From the NCBI RefSeq assembly GCF_020740535.1, contig NZ_CP082362.1:4524501-4588500 (forward strand): DNA of 64,000 nucleotides. The letters are read 5' to 3'. The stretch is from Streptomyces profundus (GTDB taxonomy: Bacteria; Actinomycetota; Actinomycetes; Streptomycetales; Streptomycetaceae). A program made the position numbers and the translations under genes. Of this stretch, positions 49,463-58,335 are shown piece after piece. Position 1 is the stretch's first letter. The number at the start of each line of letters is the position of its first letter. Under the pieces are notes generated by a model. That model was given only the letters and a program-made list of their open reading frames with translations. It had not been told where the DNA came from and made no database searches.

Positions 49463-52039
49463 ATGCCCCCATCGGACCACGACCTTCCGCACATCCCGCA
49501 CATCCCGCGCACCCCGCGGACCGAATCCGTCCCCGCACCGCCCGATCCGCGCGAGCTGCTGTCGGCCAGGCCGAGTGAGGCCGGTTGGTGGGAGATCTGC
49601 GCGCTGCTGGAGCGGCTCGCGCCGGGCGAGCTCCGCGCCCTGCGCCCGTTGGCGCTGCGGTGGCCCGCCGCCCAGCGGCCGATGCCTGATCGCTGGTGGG
49701 CCCAGTGGATCGCGGGCGACATCCGCCCGCACCACGCCTTCGCCGGCACCCGCGCGCTCGGCCGTCTCGACCATGTGGAGACGGGCACGGTGCCCCGCCC
49801 GGTCGCCGAGGACTGGGCGGACGAGCCGGGCGAGCAGCGCTCCGCGGACGAGCTCCTGGACGGTCCCGACGGAGGCGAGAGCCGCGCCGCCTACTTCTAC
49901 AACGGCGCGAGCGCGGTGGCCGCGCCCTCGGGGCTCGGCTGGTTGGCGGTCGCCGCAGCCGCCGAGTGGCACCACAACGGCGGCGACATCGTCCGTTGGG
50001 AGACCACCAGGGACGCCCCGTTGGTCTGGTATCTCGATGGCGCGCGCCACCACGACGAGTCCTACGAGGTGGCGGTCAGCCCCGACGACGAGGTGCTGGT
50101 GGCCGCCGTCGAGGGGTCCTGGATCGGCTGGTCGGCGCGCACGGGGGAGCGGCTCTGGCGGGTGTCGCCGCACCCCGATCCGACGGCGGACGGCTGGGGC
50201 GCCTCGGCCGCCGATCCGGCGGACACCTCGGTCGGCATGGACGATCTGGTCCGCTTCGGCTTCTCCGCCGACGGCCGTCGGCTCGCGGTGGGAACGGGCA
50301 GCTCCGATGTGGTCGCGGTGCTGGCCAGCGCCACCGGCGAGGTGCTGTTGCGGGTTCCGGAGGGCGAGGACGCCTTCGGGCCCGTCGCCCTGGACGGCAC
50401 AGGGGAGTTGGTGGCGCACACGGGGCACGCGGGGCGGGTCGTGCTGCGCCGGGTGGCCGACGGGCGGGTGCTCGCGGTGGCCGACACGGGGCTCAGCTCG
50501 ATCGCCGCCCTGGCGCTGGCGCCCGGTGGCGACGGCCTGTTCGTGGTTGGCGGCGCGGTCGGCGGGGTGCCGGAGCGGGCCGGCCTGGCCACGGCCGCGC
50601 GCCCAGCGGCCCGGCTGTTCACGGTCGAGCGCCGAGCCGGGGGCGGCGCCACGCTGGCGGGCCAACGGCTGTTGCGGCCCGGCGGGTTCACGGAGGGTCT
50701 CGACGCCGACTCGCCGTCGGCCGCGATCACCGCGCGCGCCTGTTGGACGCCGAGCGGTCCTTTCGCCTTCCTGGGGGCGGACTTCGGCTCGCTCCTCTTC
50801 GACGGCGCGGGGCGCACGCTGTGGGCGGATCCGGCGGCGGCCATCGGCGGGTTCACCGCGGACGGCCGGGCGCTGGTGGTGGTTCAGGAGGACATCGACG
50901 TCTGGTTCCTCGCCGGGTTGGCGAGGCCGGACGGCGAGACGGAGCCCGCGGGGGAGGATCCCGGGCCCGGCCGGGTGCTGTTGACGGGGCTGCCGCCGGC
51001 GCTGGCCGGCGGGGCGCCGCTGGATCCGGACGCGCGCGAACTGCCCTGCTCCCACTGGTCGGTGCGGGTCGCCGCGGTCGCCGACGGGGCGCGGGCGCTG
51101 GCCTTCTGCACCAAGCTCGACCGGGATTCGGTCGGCCGTCCCCAGGTGCTGTGCCGGTGGCCCTCGGACGGCGCCCCGGACGCGCCGGTCGACGCGCTGC
51201 TGCTGCCCGGGGTCGAGGGCGCCGCCTACCTCTCCGACCTGGCCTTCTCCCCCCGTGGTGACGTGGTCGCGCGCGGGCTGTTGGGGGAGGAGACGGTGCT
51301 GGCGTTGGACGAGGTGGCGACCGGCCTCACCCGCTGGGTCTTCACCCTGCCCACGCTGCCCTGGGACGAGGAGGAGCGGCTCAGGCTCGCGTTCAGCGCG
51401 GACGGCTCGCGGTTGGTGTTGGCGGCCCATGTCACGGGCCGGGTCGTGGTGGTGGACGTCGCGAGTGGGAAGCCGGTGCTCTCGTTGGCCGAGTCCCCGA
51501 GGGACACGGTCTCCTGGCGCGGTGCCCGGGTCGATCTGGCGGCGCTCGACGCGGCGGGGGAGCGGCTGGCCTTCGGCGTGCGGGACGCGCTCAGCCGGGT
51601 GATCGTCCGCGAGGTGGGTGGCCCCGCCGTCCCGGTGCCGGTGCCGGCCGGGCTGCGGCAGATCACGGGGTTGGCCTTCTCGCCAGACGGCGAGCGGTTG
51701 GCGGTGGCCGGCGCCACCCATCGGGGGCACGCGGGTCTTTGGCTGTTGCCGCTGGGCGAGGGGGCCGGCGACGCCACGGTCACTCCCACCACGGCGGTGC
51801 GGGATCTGCCGATGCACGATCAGCCGGATGGTCAGCTGGTGTGGTCGACGGCCGGTCCTCGGGTGTACTTCCCCGGCAGCCATGGCTGGGGCGTGCTCTG
51901 GGACGCCGGCACGGGCCGCACCCTGGCGGAGATACCGTTCGGCTGCGCCGACGGCGGGGTCGCGCTCTCGCCCGACGGCCACACCCTGGTCACCGTCACG
52001 CAGTTCGGCGCCCGCCGCTGGCCGCTGCCCACCCCGTGA
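49463..52039 (+). CDS. large WD40-like beta-propeller protein with a helical N-terminal domain
   Basis: An 858-residue cytoplasmic protein. Residues 1-20 are Pro/His-rich. Residues 28-100 form a helical domain (RELLSARPSEAGWWEICALL, LRALRPLALRWPAAQRPMPD). The rest is a long series of propeller blades (YEVAVSPDDEVLVAAVEGSW, GFSADGRRLAVGTGSSDVVA, LAFSADGSRLVLAAHVTGRV, LAFSPDGERLAVAGATHRGH, VALSPDGHTLVTVTQFGARR), enough for two propellers. No enzymatic domain is visible. It lies 36 bp after the shorter propeller gene, convergent with the GH6 gene. It could be a scaffold or signalling partner; the role is unknown. Confidence 0.8.
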   Translation: MPPSDHDLPHIPHIPRTPRTESVPAPPDPRELLSARPSEAGWWEICALLERLAPGELRALRPLALRWPAAQRPMPDRWWAQWIAGDIRPHHAFAGTRALGRLDHVETGTVPRPVAEDWADEPGEQRSADELLDGPDGGESRAAYFYNGASAVAAPSGLGWLAVAAAAEWHHNGGDIVRWETTRDAPLVWYLDGARHHDESYEVAVSPDDEVLVAAVEGSWIGWSARTGERLWRVSPHPDPTADGWGASAADPADTSVGMDDLVRFGFSADGRRLAVGTGSSDVVAVLASATGEVLLRVPEGEDAFGPVALDGTGELVAHTGHAGRVVLRRVADGRVLAVADTGLSSIAALALAPGGDGLFVVGGAVGGVPERAGLATAARPAARLFTVERRAGGGATLAGQRLLRPGGFTEGLDADSPSAAITARACWTPSGPFAFLGADFGSLLFDGAGRTLWADPAAAIGGFTADGRALVVVQEDIDVWFLAGLARPDGETEPAGEDPGPGRVLLTGLPPALAGGAPLDPDARELPCSHWSVRVAAVADGARALAFCTKLDRDSVGRPQVLCRWPSDGAPDAPVDALLLPGVEGAAYLSDLAFSPRGDVVARGLLGEETVLALDEVATGLTRWVFTLPTLPWDEEERLRLAFSADGSRLVLAAHVTGRVVVVDVASGKPVLSLAESPRDTVSWRGARVDLAALDAAGERLAFGVRDALSRVIVREVGGPAVPVPVPAGLRQITGLAFSPDGERLAVAGATHRGHAGLWLLPLGEGAGDATVTPTTAVRDLPMHDQPDGQLVWSTAGPRVYFPGSHGWGVLWDAGTGRTLAEIPFGCADGGVALSPDGHTLVTVTQFGARRWPLPTP

Positions 52040-52176
52040 CGCGCGCCTCGCGCCGACGCCGACGCCGATGCCGGGACCGGGACCGGGGCCGGGGCCGGGA
52101 ACGCACCGCACCCCCCGGTGCCGGGGCGGCGTCCGGGGGGTGCGGGCGTGGGGGGTTTTCTGTGGTGTCACCAGGG

Positions 52177-52209
52177 CCTTCGGGCCGGATCGTTCATCCG
52201 GCCCGAAGG
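52177..52209. terminator. convergent terminator between the propeller operon and GH6
   Basis: CCTTCGGGCCGGAT (52177-52190) pairs perfectly with ATCCGGCCCGAAGG (52196-52209), with a 5-nt loop. It lies just before the 3' end of the GH6 gene and serves both convergent transcripts. Confidence 0.88.
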
Positions 52210-52216
52210 GCGCGGA

Positions 52217-53608
52217 TCACAGGGGCGGGTAGGCGTTCGCCAGCAGCTCCTGGAACTGCGCGGAGAACCAGTGGCCGGAGATGGGAGCGTCACCCAGGGC
52301 ACCGGACATGTTGTGGTTGTTGCGCGGGTTGCCCTCGTAGGTGGGGTCGCACATCCGGTCGAAGCCCTTGCCCTCGTCGTTCGGGATCTCCTCGCTGGAG
52401 CCGTCCGACTCGCCCGGGGGCTTGATCCACACGTAGGCGTCGATGCCCTCGGCAGGCGCGACCTCGGGCCGCTCACCGAGGCCGGCACCGGCCTGGTTGC
52501 ACCAGTTGCCGGTCTGGAAACGCTTGTCCACGCGGCTCTCGTCGACGTAGGTGTCCACGTCGGTCGCCGTGCTGGTGCCGGTCGGACGGTCGGGGCCGCC
52601 CCAGCCGCTGCGGGAGGTGTCGATCAGCATGCCGATGTCCGAGGCGAAGCCCTTGGAGACCAGCTCGGTACGGAACGCCTGGGCGAACGACTGGTTGTCG
52701 TTGTAGTTGTTCCAGTCGACCCAGGAACCCTCGCGCACCGAACTGCCGCCCACGGTGTCCGTGACGTCGTAGTAGGGCTCGACCGCCGGGCCGAAGTTGG
52801 CCGTGTTGACGATGAAGCCGTGCACGTCGTCGAAGGAGGCACCACCGGTGGTGGCGGTCTCGGCGAACAGGTCGGCGGAGGCGCCGAAGTTGTCGTCCCA
52901 CCCGATCCAGCCGTAGTGGCCGGCGTCGATGTAGTTGTAGACGTTCTCGATCGCGCCGAGCTGCTCGATCGCGTAGGCGACACCGTTGACGTAGTTGCCG
53001 TTGGCCAGCATCTCGTCACACTCGGGGGTGGCCGTCTCGCGCGGGCTCACGTTGGTGATGAGGTTCGGCAGCGAGTCGATCTCGATGACCGTGACGATCC
53101 GCAGGTCGGCGTAGGCCGGGTCACCGATGATCTCGGCGATCGGGTCGATGAAGTCGCTCTGGTAGGTCGCCAGGTCGTCCGGCGCCAGCTGGCCGTTGGA
53201 GGCGAGCGCGGCGCAGTCACGTCCCGGCAGGTTGTAGACCACGACCTGGAACACGAAGTTCTCGTGGTCCTGGGCCTGGACCAGCGCGTTGTCGAGGTGC
53301 TCGCGCAGGCCCGTGCTGTTGCCGGCGGAGCCGCCGTCGATCGCTTCGATACGGTCCAGCCAGACACCGGTGGGCTCGTTGGCGATGGCCTCGCCGCCCG
53401 GCTCGGCGGCGGCGTTGGCCGACCAGTCCGGGTTCACGTAGACGCCGGCGCCCTCGTAGGGGTTGTCGACGCGGGCCAGCGGTTGGGCGTCCTCGTTGGC
53501 CGAGGCCACGCCGAGGGTGCTTACCGTCATCACTCCAGCGCCGAGCAGGGCGCCCGCGAGCAGCGCGGTCTTCCTGCGTCGAAGCCGTGGGGGGTTGGTG
53601 CGGCTCAT
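52217..53608 (-). CDS. secreted GH6 cellulase (exo-type, catalytic domain only)
   Basis: A 463-residue family 6 glycosidase. The signal peptide is MSRTNPPRLRRRKTALLAGA with a twin-Arg-like RRR and cleavage near VASANED. The catalytic domain begins at once (NPYEGAGVYVNPDWSANAAA). Active-site segments include VTVIEIDSLPNL, YIDAGHYGWIGWDDN, IDTSRSGWGGPDRP, AYVWIKPPGESDGSS and the closing FSAQFQELLANAYPPL. Loop-rich insertions suggest a cellobiohydrolase releasing cellobiose from non-reducing ends. There is no carbohydrate-binding module and no linker, unlike most streptomycete GH6 enzymes. GGAGGAA precedes ATG 53608. CebR boxes lie in the shared promoter with the GH48 gene. Confidence 0.94.
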   Translation of the reverse strand: MSRTNPPRLRRRKTALLAGALLGAGVMTVSTLGVASANEDAQPLARVDNPYEGAGVYVNPDWSANAAAEPGGEAIANEPTGVWLDRIEAIDGGSAGNSTGLREHLDNALVQAQDHENFVFQVVVYNLPGRDCAALASNGQLAPDDLATYQSDFIDPIAEIIGDPAYADLRIVTVIEIDSLPNLITNVSPRETATPECDEMLANGNYVNGVAYAIEQLGAIENVYNYIDAGHYGWIGWDDNFGASADLFAETATTGGASFDDVHGFIVNTANFGPAVEPYYDVTDTVGGSSVREGSWVDWNNYNDNQSFAQAFRTELVSKGFASDIGMLIDTSRSGWGGPDRPTGTSTATDVDTYVDESRVDKRFQTGNWCNQAGAGLGERPEVAPAEGIDAYVWIKPPGESDGSSEEIPNDEGKGFDRMCDPTYEGNPRNNHNMSGALGDAPISGHWFSAQFQELLANAYPPL

Positions 53609-53866
53609 GCGGAACTTCCTCCAGATGGTTGCGTCGGCCCAACGGAATGACGTGTTGGGGCCGTCGTGCGTCAAGCAGGGAAGGGCGAACCGGTGGGCTC
53701 ACCTGGTCCCGTGGGGCGTCGACGGGGCTCGGGGCCGGAGCGACCGTGTGGTGTCGCGCGGCCCCTGCCGTCGCCCGCCCACGGCGTACCAGTGGCCCGG
53801 CCGGCGGCTGTACAGCCCGCTGCGATGTTCCCGGCGTGGGCCGAGGAACGGTGGCCGAACTCTTCT

Positions 53867-53899
53867 GGGAGGTGGTGGGGGTGGTGGGGACATGGGGGG
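53867..53899 (+). other. G-quadruplex-type tract upstream of the GH6 gene
   Basis: Four G-runs of 3, 5, 4 and 6 bases (53867-53869, 53877-53881, 53886-53889, 53894-53899) separated by loops of 7, 4 and 4 bases. They fit the standard four-run pattern, on the strand that is template for GH6. Any function is inference. Confidence 0.5.
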
Positions 53900-53953
53900 T
53901 GCATCGGAGCGACTCCAGTCGTCCGGCGCCTGTTCGTGACGCCTCGAACTCCT

Positions 53954-53967
53954 TGGGACCGCTCCCA
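53954..53967. promoter_or_regulatory. CebR operator in the cellulase promoter (one mismatch)
   Basis: TGGGACCGCTCCCA, one base from the consensus. It probably controls the GH6 transcript. Confidence 0.82.
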
Positions 53968-54098
53968 CTGGTTGAAAGGGACCGTAGGCCAATCAACCCC
54001 CGTTCGCCAAGGGGTCGTTCAAGAATTCGCTGCTGACCTGCCCCTTAAGCATGGGATTTGCCGCAGGGGTTGACGTGTCCAGGTAATGCTCCGATTCT

Positions 54099-54112
54099 TG
54101 GGAGCGCTCCCA
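54099..54112. promoter_or_regulatory. CebR operator before the GH48 gene (perfect)
   Basis: TGGGAGCGCTCCCA, identical to the box before cebE, 64 bp before the GH48 start codon. It probably overlaps or follows the promoter, so that CebR blocks transcription. Confidence 0.92.
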
Positions 54113-54175
54113 CTGGCCTGGGTGCACGTCACCTGACGGGCGCCTTCTCCCCCCACCGAGCCGCGAGGAGGTTCG

Positions 54176-56245
54176 ATGCGAGTCCACCGTGGATCTCCCG
54201 TCGAGACTTCAACAAGAGCGAGATCACGCAAGAAGAGCCGCCGCCTCTGGGTGGCCGGTGCCGTGGCGCTGTCCCTGCCGCTGGGGCTGACCCTGGCAGG
54301 CAGCGGCACCGCCGCTCCCTCGGCTGCGGACGGCATAGACGCGCAGCAGTACGAAGACCAGTTCCTTGAGCTGTACGACAAGATCAAGGATCCGGCCAAC
54401 GGCTACTTCTCCCCCGAGGGCATCCCCTACCACGCGGTCGAGACGCTGATCGTGGAGGCGCCGGACCACGGGCACGAGACCACGTCGGAGGCCTACTCCT
54501 ACCTGATCTGGCTGGAGGCGCAGTACGGCCAGGTCACCGGCGACTGGGGGCCGTTCAACGACTCCTGGGCGCTGATGGAGGAGTACATGATCCCGGGGGC
54601 CGTGGATCAGCCGACCAACGGCTTCTACGACCCCTCGTCGCCGGCGACCTACGCGCCGGAGTTCACGGATCCGTCGAACTACCCGGCGCCGCTGGACGGG
54701 AACGTTCCGGTGGGCGACGACCCGCTCGCCAACGAGCTGTCGTCCACCTACGGCACCGACGACATCTACGCGATGCACTGGTTGCAGGACGTGGACAACG
54801 TCTACGGCTTCGGCAACACGCCGGGCGACCCGTGCGGTGGCAACGCCGAGGGTCCTTCGTTCATCAACACCTTCCAGCGCGGCTCGCAGGAGTCGGTGTG
54901 GGAGACCGTTCCGCACCCGTCCTGCGAGGACTTCACGTTCGGTGGTGAGAACGGCTACCTCGACCTGTTCACGGACGACGCCGAGTACGCCAGCCAGTGG
55001 CGCTACACCAACGCTCCGGACGCCGACGCCCGCGCGGTGCAGGCGGCCTACTGGGCCAACCAGTGGGCGACGGAGCAGGGCAACCAGGGCGCTGTCGCCG
55101 CGACCGTGGAGAAGGCCGCCGAACTGGGCGACTATCTGCGGTACTCGATGTACGACAAGTACTTCAAGCAGGTCGGCGAGTGCGTCGGGCCGACGGAATG
55201 CCCGGCCGGCAGCGGCAAGAACAGCTCGCAGTACCTGATGTCCTGGTACTTCGCCTGGGGCGGCGCGCTCGACGCCTCGGCCGGTTGGGCCTGGCGCATC
55301 GGCTCCAGCTTCAACCACTTCGGCTACCAGAACCCGTTGGCCGCCTACGCGCTCTCCAACGACTCCGCGCTGATCCCCGACTCGCCGACCGCGGGCGACG
55401 ACTGGGGGGCCAGCCTGGACCGGATGGTCGAGTTCTACCGGTGGTTGCAGTCCGACGAGGGCGGCATCGCCGGTGGCGCCAACAACAGCTGGGACGGCGC
55501 CTACGCCGAGCCGCCGGCTGGCACGTCCACCTTCTACGGCATGTGGTACGACGAGGACCCGGTCTACCACGACCCGCCGTCCAACGAGTGGTTCGGCATG
55601 CAGGCGTGGTCCATGCAGCGTCTGGCCGAGTACTACTACGAGTCGGGCGACGCGCTCGCCGGCGAGGTGCTGGACAAGTGGGTCGCCTGGGTGCTGCCCG
55701 AGGTGACCGTGGGCAACGGTGCCGACTTCGCGATCCCGGCCACCCTGTCGTGGTCCGGTCAGCCGGACACCTGGAACCCGGACAACCCGGGCGCCAACTC
55801 CGGTCTGCATGTGACCGTCGCCAGCCACTCGCAGGACGTGGGCGTCGCCGGTTCGCTGGCCAACACGCTGGCGTTCTACGCGGCTGCCAGCGGTGACACC
55901 GCCGCGCAGGAGACCGCGGCCGGGCTGCTGGACGCCCTGGTGGCGAACTCCGACGGCCTCGGGGTGGCCACCGAGGAGACCCGTGAGGACTTCGGTCGTT
56001 TCGGTGACGAGGTCTATGTGCCGGCCGGCTTCAGTGGCACCATGCCCAACGGGGATGTCGTCGAGCCCGGTTCGACCTTCGAGTCGCTCCGGTCCTTCTA
56101 CCACGACGACCCCGACTGGCCGCAGGTGGAGGAGTACCTCAACGGTGGAGACGCTCCGACGTTCACGTACCACCGCTTCTGGGCGCAGGCGGACATCGCC
56201 ATCGCCCTGGCGACCTACACCAACCTCTTCGGGGACGAGGGGTAG
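54176..56245 (+). CDS. secreted GH48 reducing-end cellobiohydrolase (catalytic domain only)
   Basis: A 689-residue family 48 processive cellulase. After a signal peptide (basic RARSRKKSRRLW, hydrophobic VAGAVALSLPLGLTLAGS) the catalytic domain begins around residue 52. It has the family signature HETTSEAYSYLIWLEAQYG with the catalytic Glu, NTFQRGSQESVWETVPHPSC, SWYFAWGGALDASAGWAWRI and WNPDNPGANSGLHVTVASHS. It releases cellobiose from reducing chain ends and works with GH6. No CBM2 or fibronectin domain is present, unlike most streptomycete GH48 enzymes. AGGAGG precedes ATG 54176. Control is by the CebR box at 54099. Confidence 0.96.
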   Translation: MRVHRGSPVETSTRARSRKKSRRLWVAGAVALSLPLGLTLAGSGTAAPSAADGIDAQQYEDQFLELYDKIKDPANGYFSPEGIPYHAVETLIVEAPDHGHETTSEAYSYLIWLEAQYGQVTGDWGPFNDSWALMEEYMIPGAVDQPTNGFYDPSSPATYAPEFTDPSNYPAPLDGNVPVGDDPLANELSSTYGTDDIYAMHWLQDVDNVYGFGNTPGDPCGGNAEGPSFINTFQRGSQESVWETVPHPSCEDFTFGGENGYLDLFTDDAEYASQWRYTNAPDADARAVQAAYWANQWATEQGNQGAVAATVEKAAELGDYLRYSMYDKYFKQVGECVGPTECPAGSGKNSSQYLMSWYFAWGGALDASAGWAWRIGSSFNHFGYQNPLAAYALSNDSALIPDSPTAGDDWGASLDRMVEFYRWLQSDEGGIAGGANNSWDGAYAEPPAGTSTFYGMWYDEDPVYHDPPSNEWFGMQAWSMQRLAEYYYESGDALAGEVLDKWVAWVLPEVTVGNGADFAIPATLSWSGQPDTWNPDNPGANSGLHVTVASHSQDVGVAGSLANTLAFYAAASGDTAAQETAAGLLDALVANSDGLGVATEETREDFGRFGDEVYVPAGFSGTMPNGDVVEPGSTFESLRSFYHDDPDWPQVEEYLNGGDAPTFTYHRFWAQADIAIALATYTNLFGDEG

Positions 56246-56300
56246 GTGGCCGAGAGGCGAAAGCTCGGTGGGTGATCCCCTCCGTTGACCCACCGGACAC

Positions 56301-56334
56301 CGAAGGCCCTGGTGAGAGCGCACCAGGGCCTTCG
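56301..56334 (+). terminator. GH48 terminator
   Basis: A perfect 14-bp stem, CGAAGGCCCTGGTG (56301-56314) and CACCAGGGCCTTCG (56321-56334), with a 6-nt loop, 56 bp after the GH48 stop. One arm shares the word CACCAGGGCCTTCG with the DNA next to the terminator at 52177. Confidence 0.88.
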
Positions 56335-56368
56335 GCATGTCCCGCCACCGGCCCTCGGCGGCGTGGGG

Positions 56369-57262
56369 TCACCAGCACCAGAAGAGCACGCAGGTGTCGT
56401 CGTCCTCATCGCCGCCGCCGCCGTCATCGTCGTCCGGTGGCGTGGTGGGCTCGGGCTCCTGGGGCGGCGGGGGCTGGTCCCCCGGGTCTCCCGGGTCCCC
56501 CGGGGTCGGCTCCTCGGGCGGCTCGGGGGCCGTCGGCTCCTCGGCGGTGGGCCGGGGCTGGACGGTGCCGCCCTCTTCGACCGGCGTCGGCTCCTCGGCC
56601 GGGGGCGACGCCCCGGCGTCGGCCGACTCCTCGGGCGAGGGGTCGGACTCGGCCGCCTCGGTCGAGGGCTCGACGGTCGGCTCCCCGGGCGACCGCTCCG
56701 GGTCGGCGGACGACGACTCGTCCGTCGACCCCTCAAGCGGCGACGAGCTGACGACGGCCTCGACGTCCCGCTCCTGACCCGAGCCGCCGGTGGGCAGCAC
56801 CACCTCGCCGACCTCGGCGACCGCTATCCCCAGCACCGCCAGGCCCAGCACGGCGGCCAGCAGGTAGCGGCGCCTGGTGTTGCGGCTGGCGGCGTGGCCG
56901 GCGCGCCGCCGCCCGGCCCGTCCCCCGCGCGCGGCCGGGGACGTCCTGTCGGCGTCGTCCCCGGGAGGGGCGGCGTGCGCGGCCTGGTGGGGGCGCGTCG
57001 GCGCGGCCTCGCGCTGGGACGCGGTAGGACGCGCCCGCGTCGGCGCGGGTGCGGGCTCGGCGTGCGGGGAGGGCGCGGCGTGCTGGGACCGCTCGGCCGT
57101 GGAGCCGGCCTCGGCCGTGGGTCTGGTCCCGGTCGTGGGGTCGGGAGCGTCGGCGGCGTCGCCCGAGTCGGGAGCGGACATGGACCAGGCGGCCAACTCT
57201 CCGCAGCCGGGGCAGATCAGAGCGCCGTTGATATGACGGCGACACGCTTCGCAGTAGTCCAT
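56369..57262 (-). CDS. SCO2400-family zinc-ribbon single-pass membrane protein
   Basis: A 297-residue protein. It starts with a zinc ribbon (MDYCEACRRHINGALICPGCG: two CxxC pairs). About 100 disordered Ala/Pro/Thr-rich residues follow, then an Arg-rich stop (RRRAGHAASRNTRRRY), one membrane helix (LLAAVLGLAVLGIAVAEVGE), and an extracytoplasmic Pro/Glu/Asp-rich tail ending DDDTCVLFWCW. The layout matches the SCO2400 family of Streptomyces. Function is unknown. ATG 57262 is selected because the zinc ribbon begins there; it has no strong ribosome-binding site. It is convergent with the GH48 gene and divergent from the SRAP gene. Confidence 0.88.
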   Translation of the reverse strand: MDYCEACRRHINGALICPGCGELAAWSMSAPDSGDAADAPDPTTGTRPTAEAGSTAERSQHAAPSPHAEPAPAPTRARPTASQREAAPTRPHQAAHAAPPGDDADRTSPAARGGRAGRRRAGHAASRNTRRRYLLAAVLGLAVLGIAVAEVGEVVLPTGGSGQERDVEAVVSSSPLEGSTDESSSADPERSPGEPTVEPSTEAAESDPSPEESADAGASPPAEEPTPVEEGGTVQPRPTAEEPTAPEPPEEPTPGDPGDPGDQPPPPQEPEPTTPPDDDDGGGGDEDDDTCVLFWCW

Positions 57263-57510
57263 GGCTCCCCGTTTCGTTGCGATGGACCAGTGGGGGTGGC
57301 GAACACCATAGCGTCGCCCAAACCGGCGTCCGGAGGGGGCTGCGGGGCGCCGGACGCGGTCAACCACGGGGCCAGGCCGCGGCGTTGTCCGGTCAGGGCG
57401 CCTTGCTCGGACGGGTCCTCGCAGGTCGCCCCAGGTGGTCGCGGGTGCGGCGGCGCGGAGCCCGGACGTCTGGCGCACGTTGTCAGACCGCCGCACTACG
57501 CTTGGGCGCC

Positions 57511-58335
57511 ATGTGTGGACGGTATGCGGCGAGCAGGCGGCCCGAGGATCTGGCCGGCCTCTTCGACGTCGAGCTGCTCGACCCGGCGGAGCCCCTGTCG
57601 GCGGACTGGAACGTGGCGCCCACCAAGGAGGTGTACGCCGTTCTGGAGCGGCCGGTGAAGGAGGCGGGGCCGACGCCGGTGCGCCAGCTGCGGAAGCTCC
57701 GCTGGGGCCTGCTGCCCTCCTGGGCCAAGTCGCCGGACGGCGCCGCCCGGATGATCAACGCCAGGGCGGAGACGGTGCATGAGAAGCCGGCCTACCGCCG
57801 CCCCTTCGTGGCCCGCCGCTGTCTGCTGCCGGCCGACGGGTACTACGAGTGGGTCACCGGCGACGCCGAGCGGGTCGAGGAGGAGAAGGGCAAGCGCAAG
57901 CGCCCGAGGAAGCAGCCGTACTTCGTCACTCCGCTCGACGGCTCCGTGATGGCGCTCGCCGGGCTCTACGAGTTCTGGCGCGACTCCTCCCTCCCGGACG
58001 ACCACCCCGCGGCCTGGTGGGCCACCTGCACGGTGGTCACCACGGAGGCGGAGGGCACCCCGTTGCCGGAGCGGGCCGAGGGGGAGGCCGGGGAGGGGCC
58101 GCGCACGCTGGCCGACATCCATCCCAGGATGCCGCTGGCGCTGCCGCCGGAGCGGTGGGACGCCTGGCTGGATCCGGCGCTGCGGGAGCCGGAGGGGATA
58201 CGCGGCCTGCTGACCCCGCCGCCGCCCGGGTCCTTCCGCGCCTACCCGGTGTCCACGCGGGTCAGCAATGTGCGCAACAACGGCCCCGAGCTGCTGGCCG
58301 AGCTGGCGGCCCCCGAGGAGGTCACCCTGTTCTGA
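57511..58335 (+). CDS. SRAP-domain protein (YedK/HMCES-like DNA-protein crosslink sensor)
   Basis: A 274-residue SOS-response-associated (SRAP) protein. The invariant Cys2 follows the initiator Met (MCGRYAASRR) and is the residue that crosslinks to abasic sites in single-stranded DNA. WNVAPTKEV, INARAETVHEKPAYRRPFVA and LADIHPRMPLALP hold the Asn, Glu and His of the active site. A streptomycete-specific insertion (ERVEEEKGKRKRPRKQP) is present. It shields abasic sites during replication. ATG 57511 is required by Cys2. Its 3' end overlaps that of the convergent NADAR gene by 14 bp. Confidence 0.95.
   Translation: MCGRYAASRRPEDLAGLFDVELLDPAEPLSADWNVAPTKEVYAVLERPVKEAGPTPVRQLRKLRWGLLPSWAKSPDGAARMINARAETVHEKPAYRRPFVARRCLLPADGYYEWVTGDAERVEEEKGKRKRPRKQPYFVTPLDGSVMALAGLYEFWRDSSLPDDHPAAWWATCTVVTTEAEGTPLPERAEGEAGEGPRTLADIHPRMPLALPPERWDAWLDPALREPEGIRGLLTPPPPGSFRAYPVSTRVSNVRNNGPELLAELAAPEEVTLF

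Larger units (their letters stand above)
53609..54175. other. 567-bp divergent cellulase promoter region
   Basis: No gene; several frames are shadows. It carries two CebR boxes (listed separately) and a G-rich tract at 53867-53899 that fits a G-quadruplex pattern. One CebR box is about 350 bp from the GH6 start and the other 64 bp from the GH48 start, so the GH6 transcript has a long leader or its promoter lies near 53954. Confidence 0.75.

Noticed and set aside
48323..52171. A 1282-codon minus-strand open frame
   Set aside because: Antisense shadow of the two beta-propeller genes; Arg/Gly/Pro/Glu-rich with no domain.
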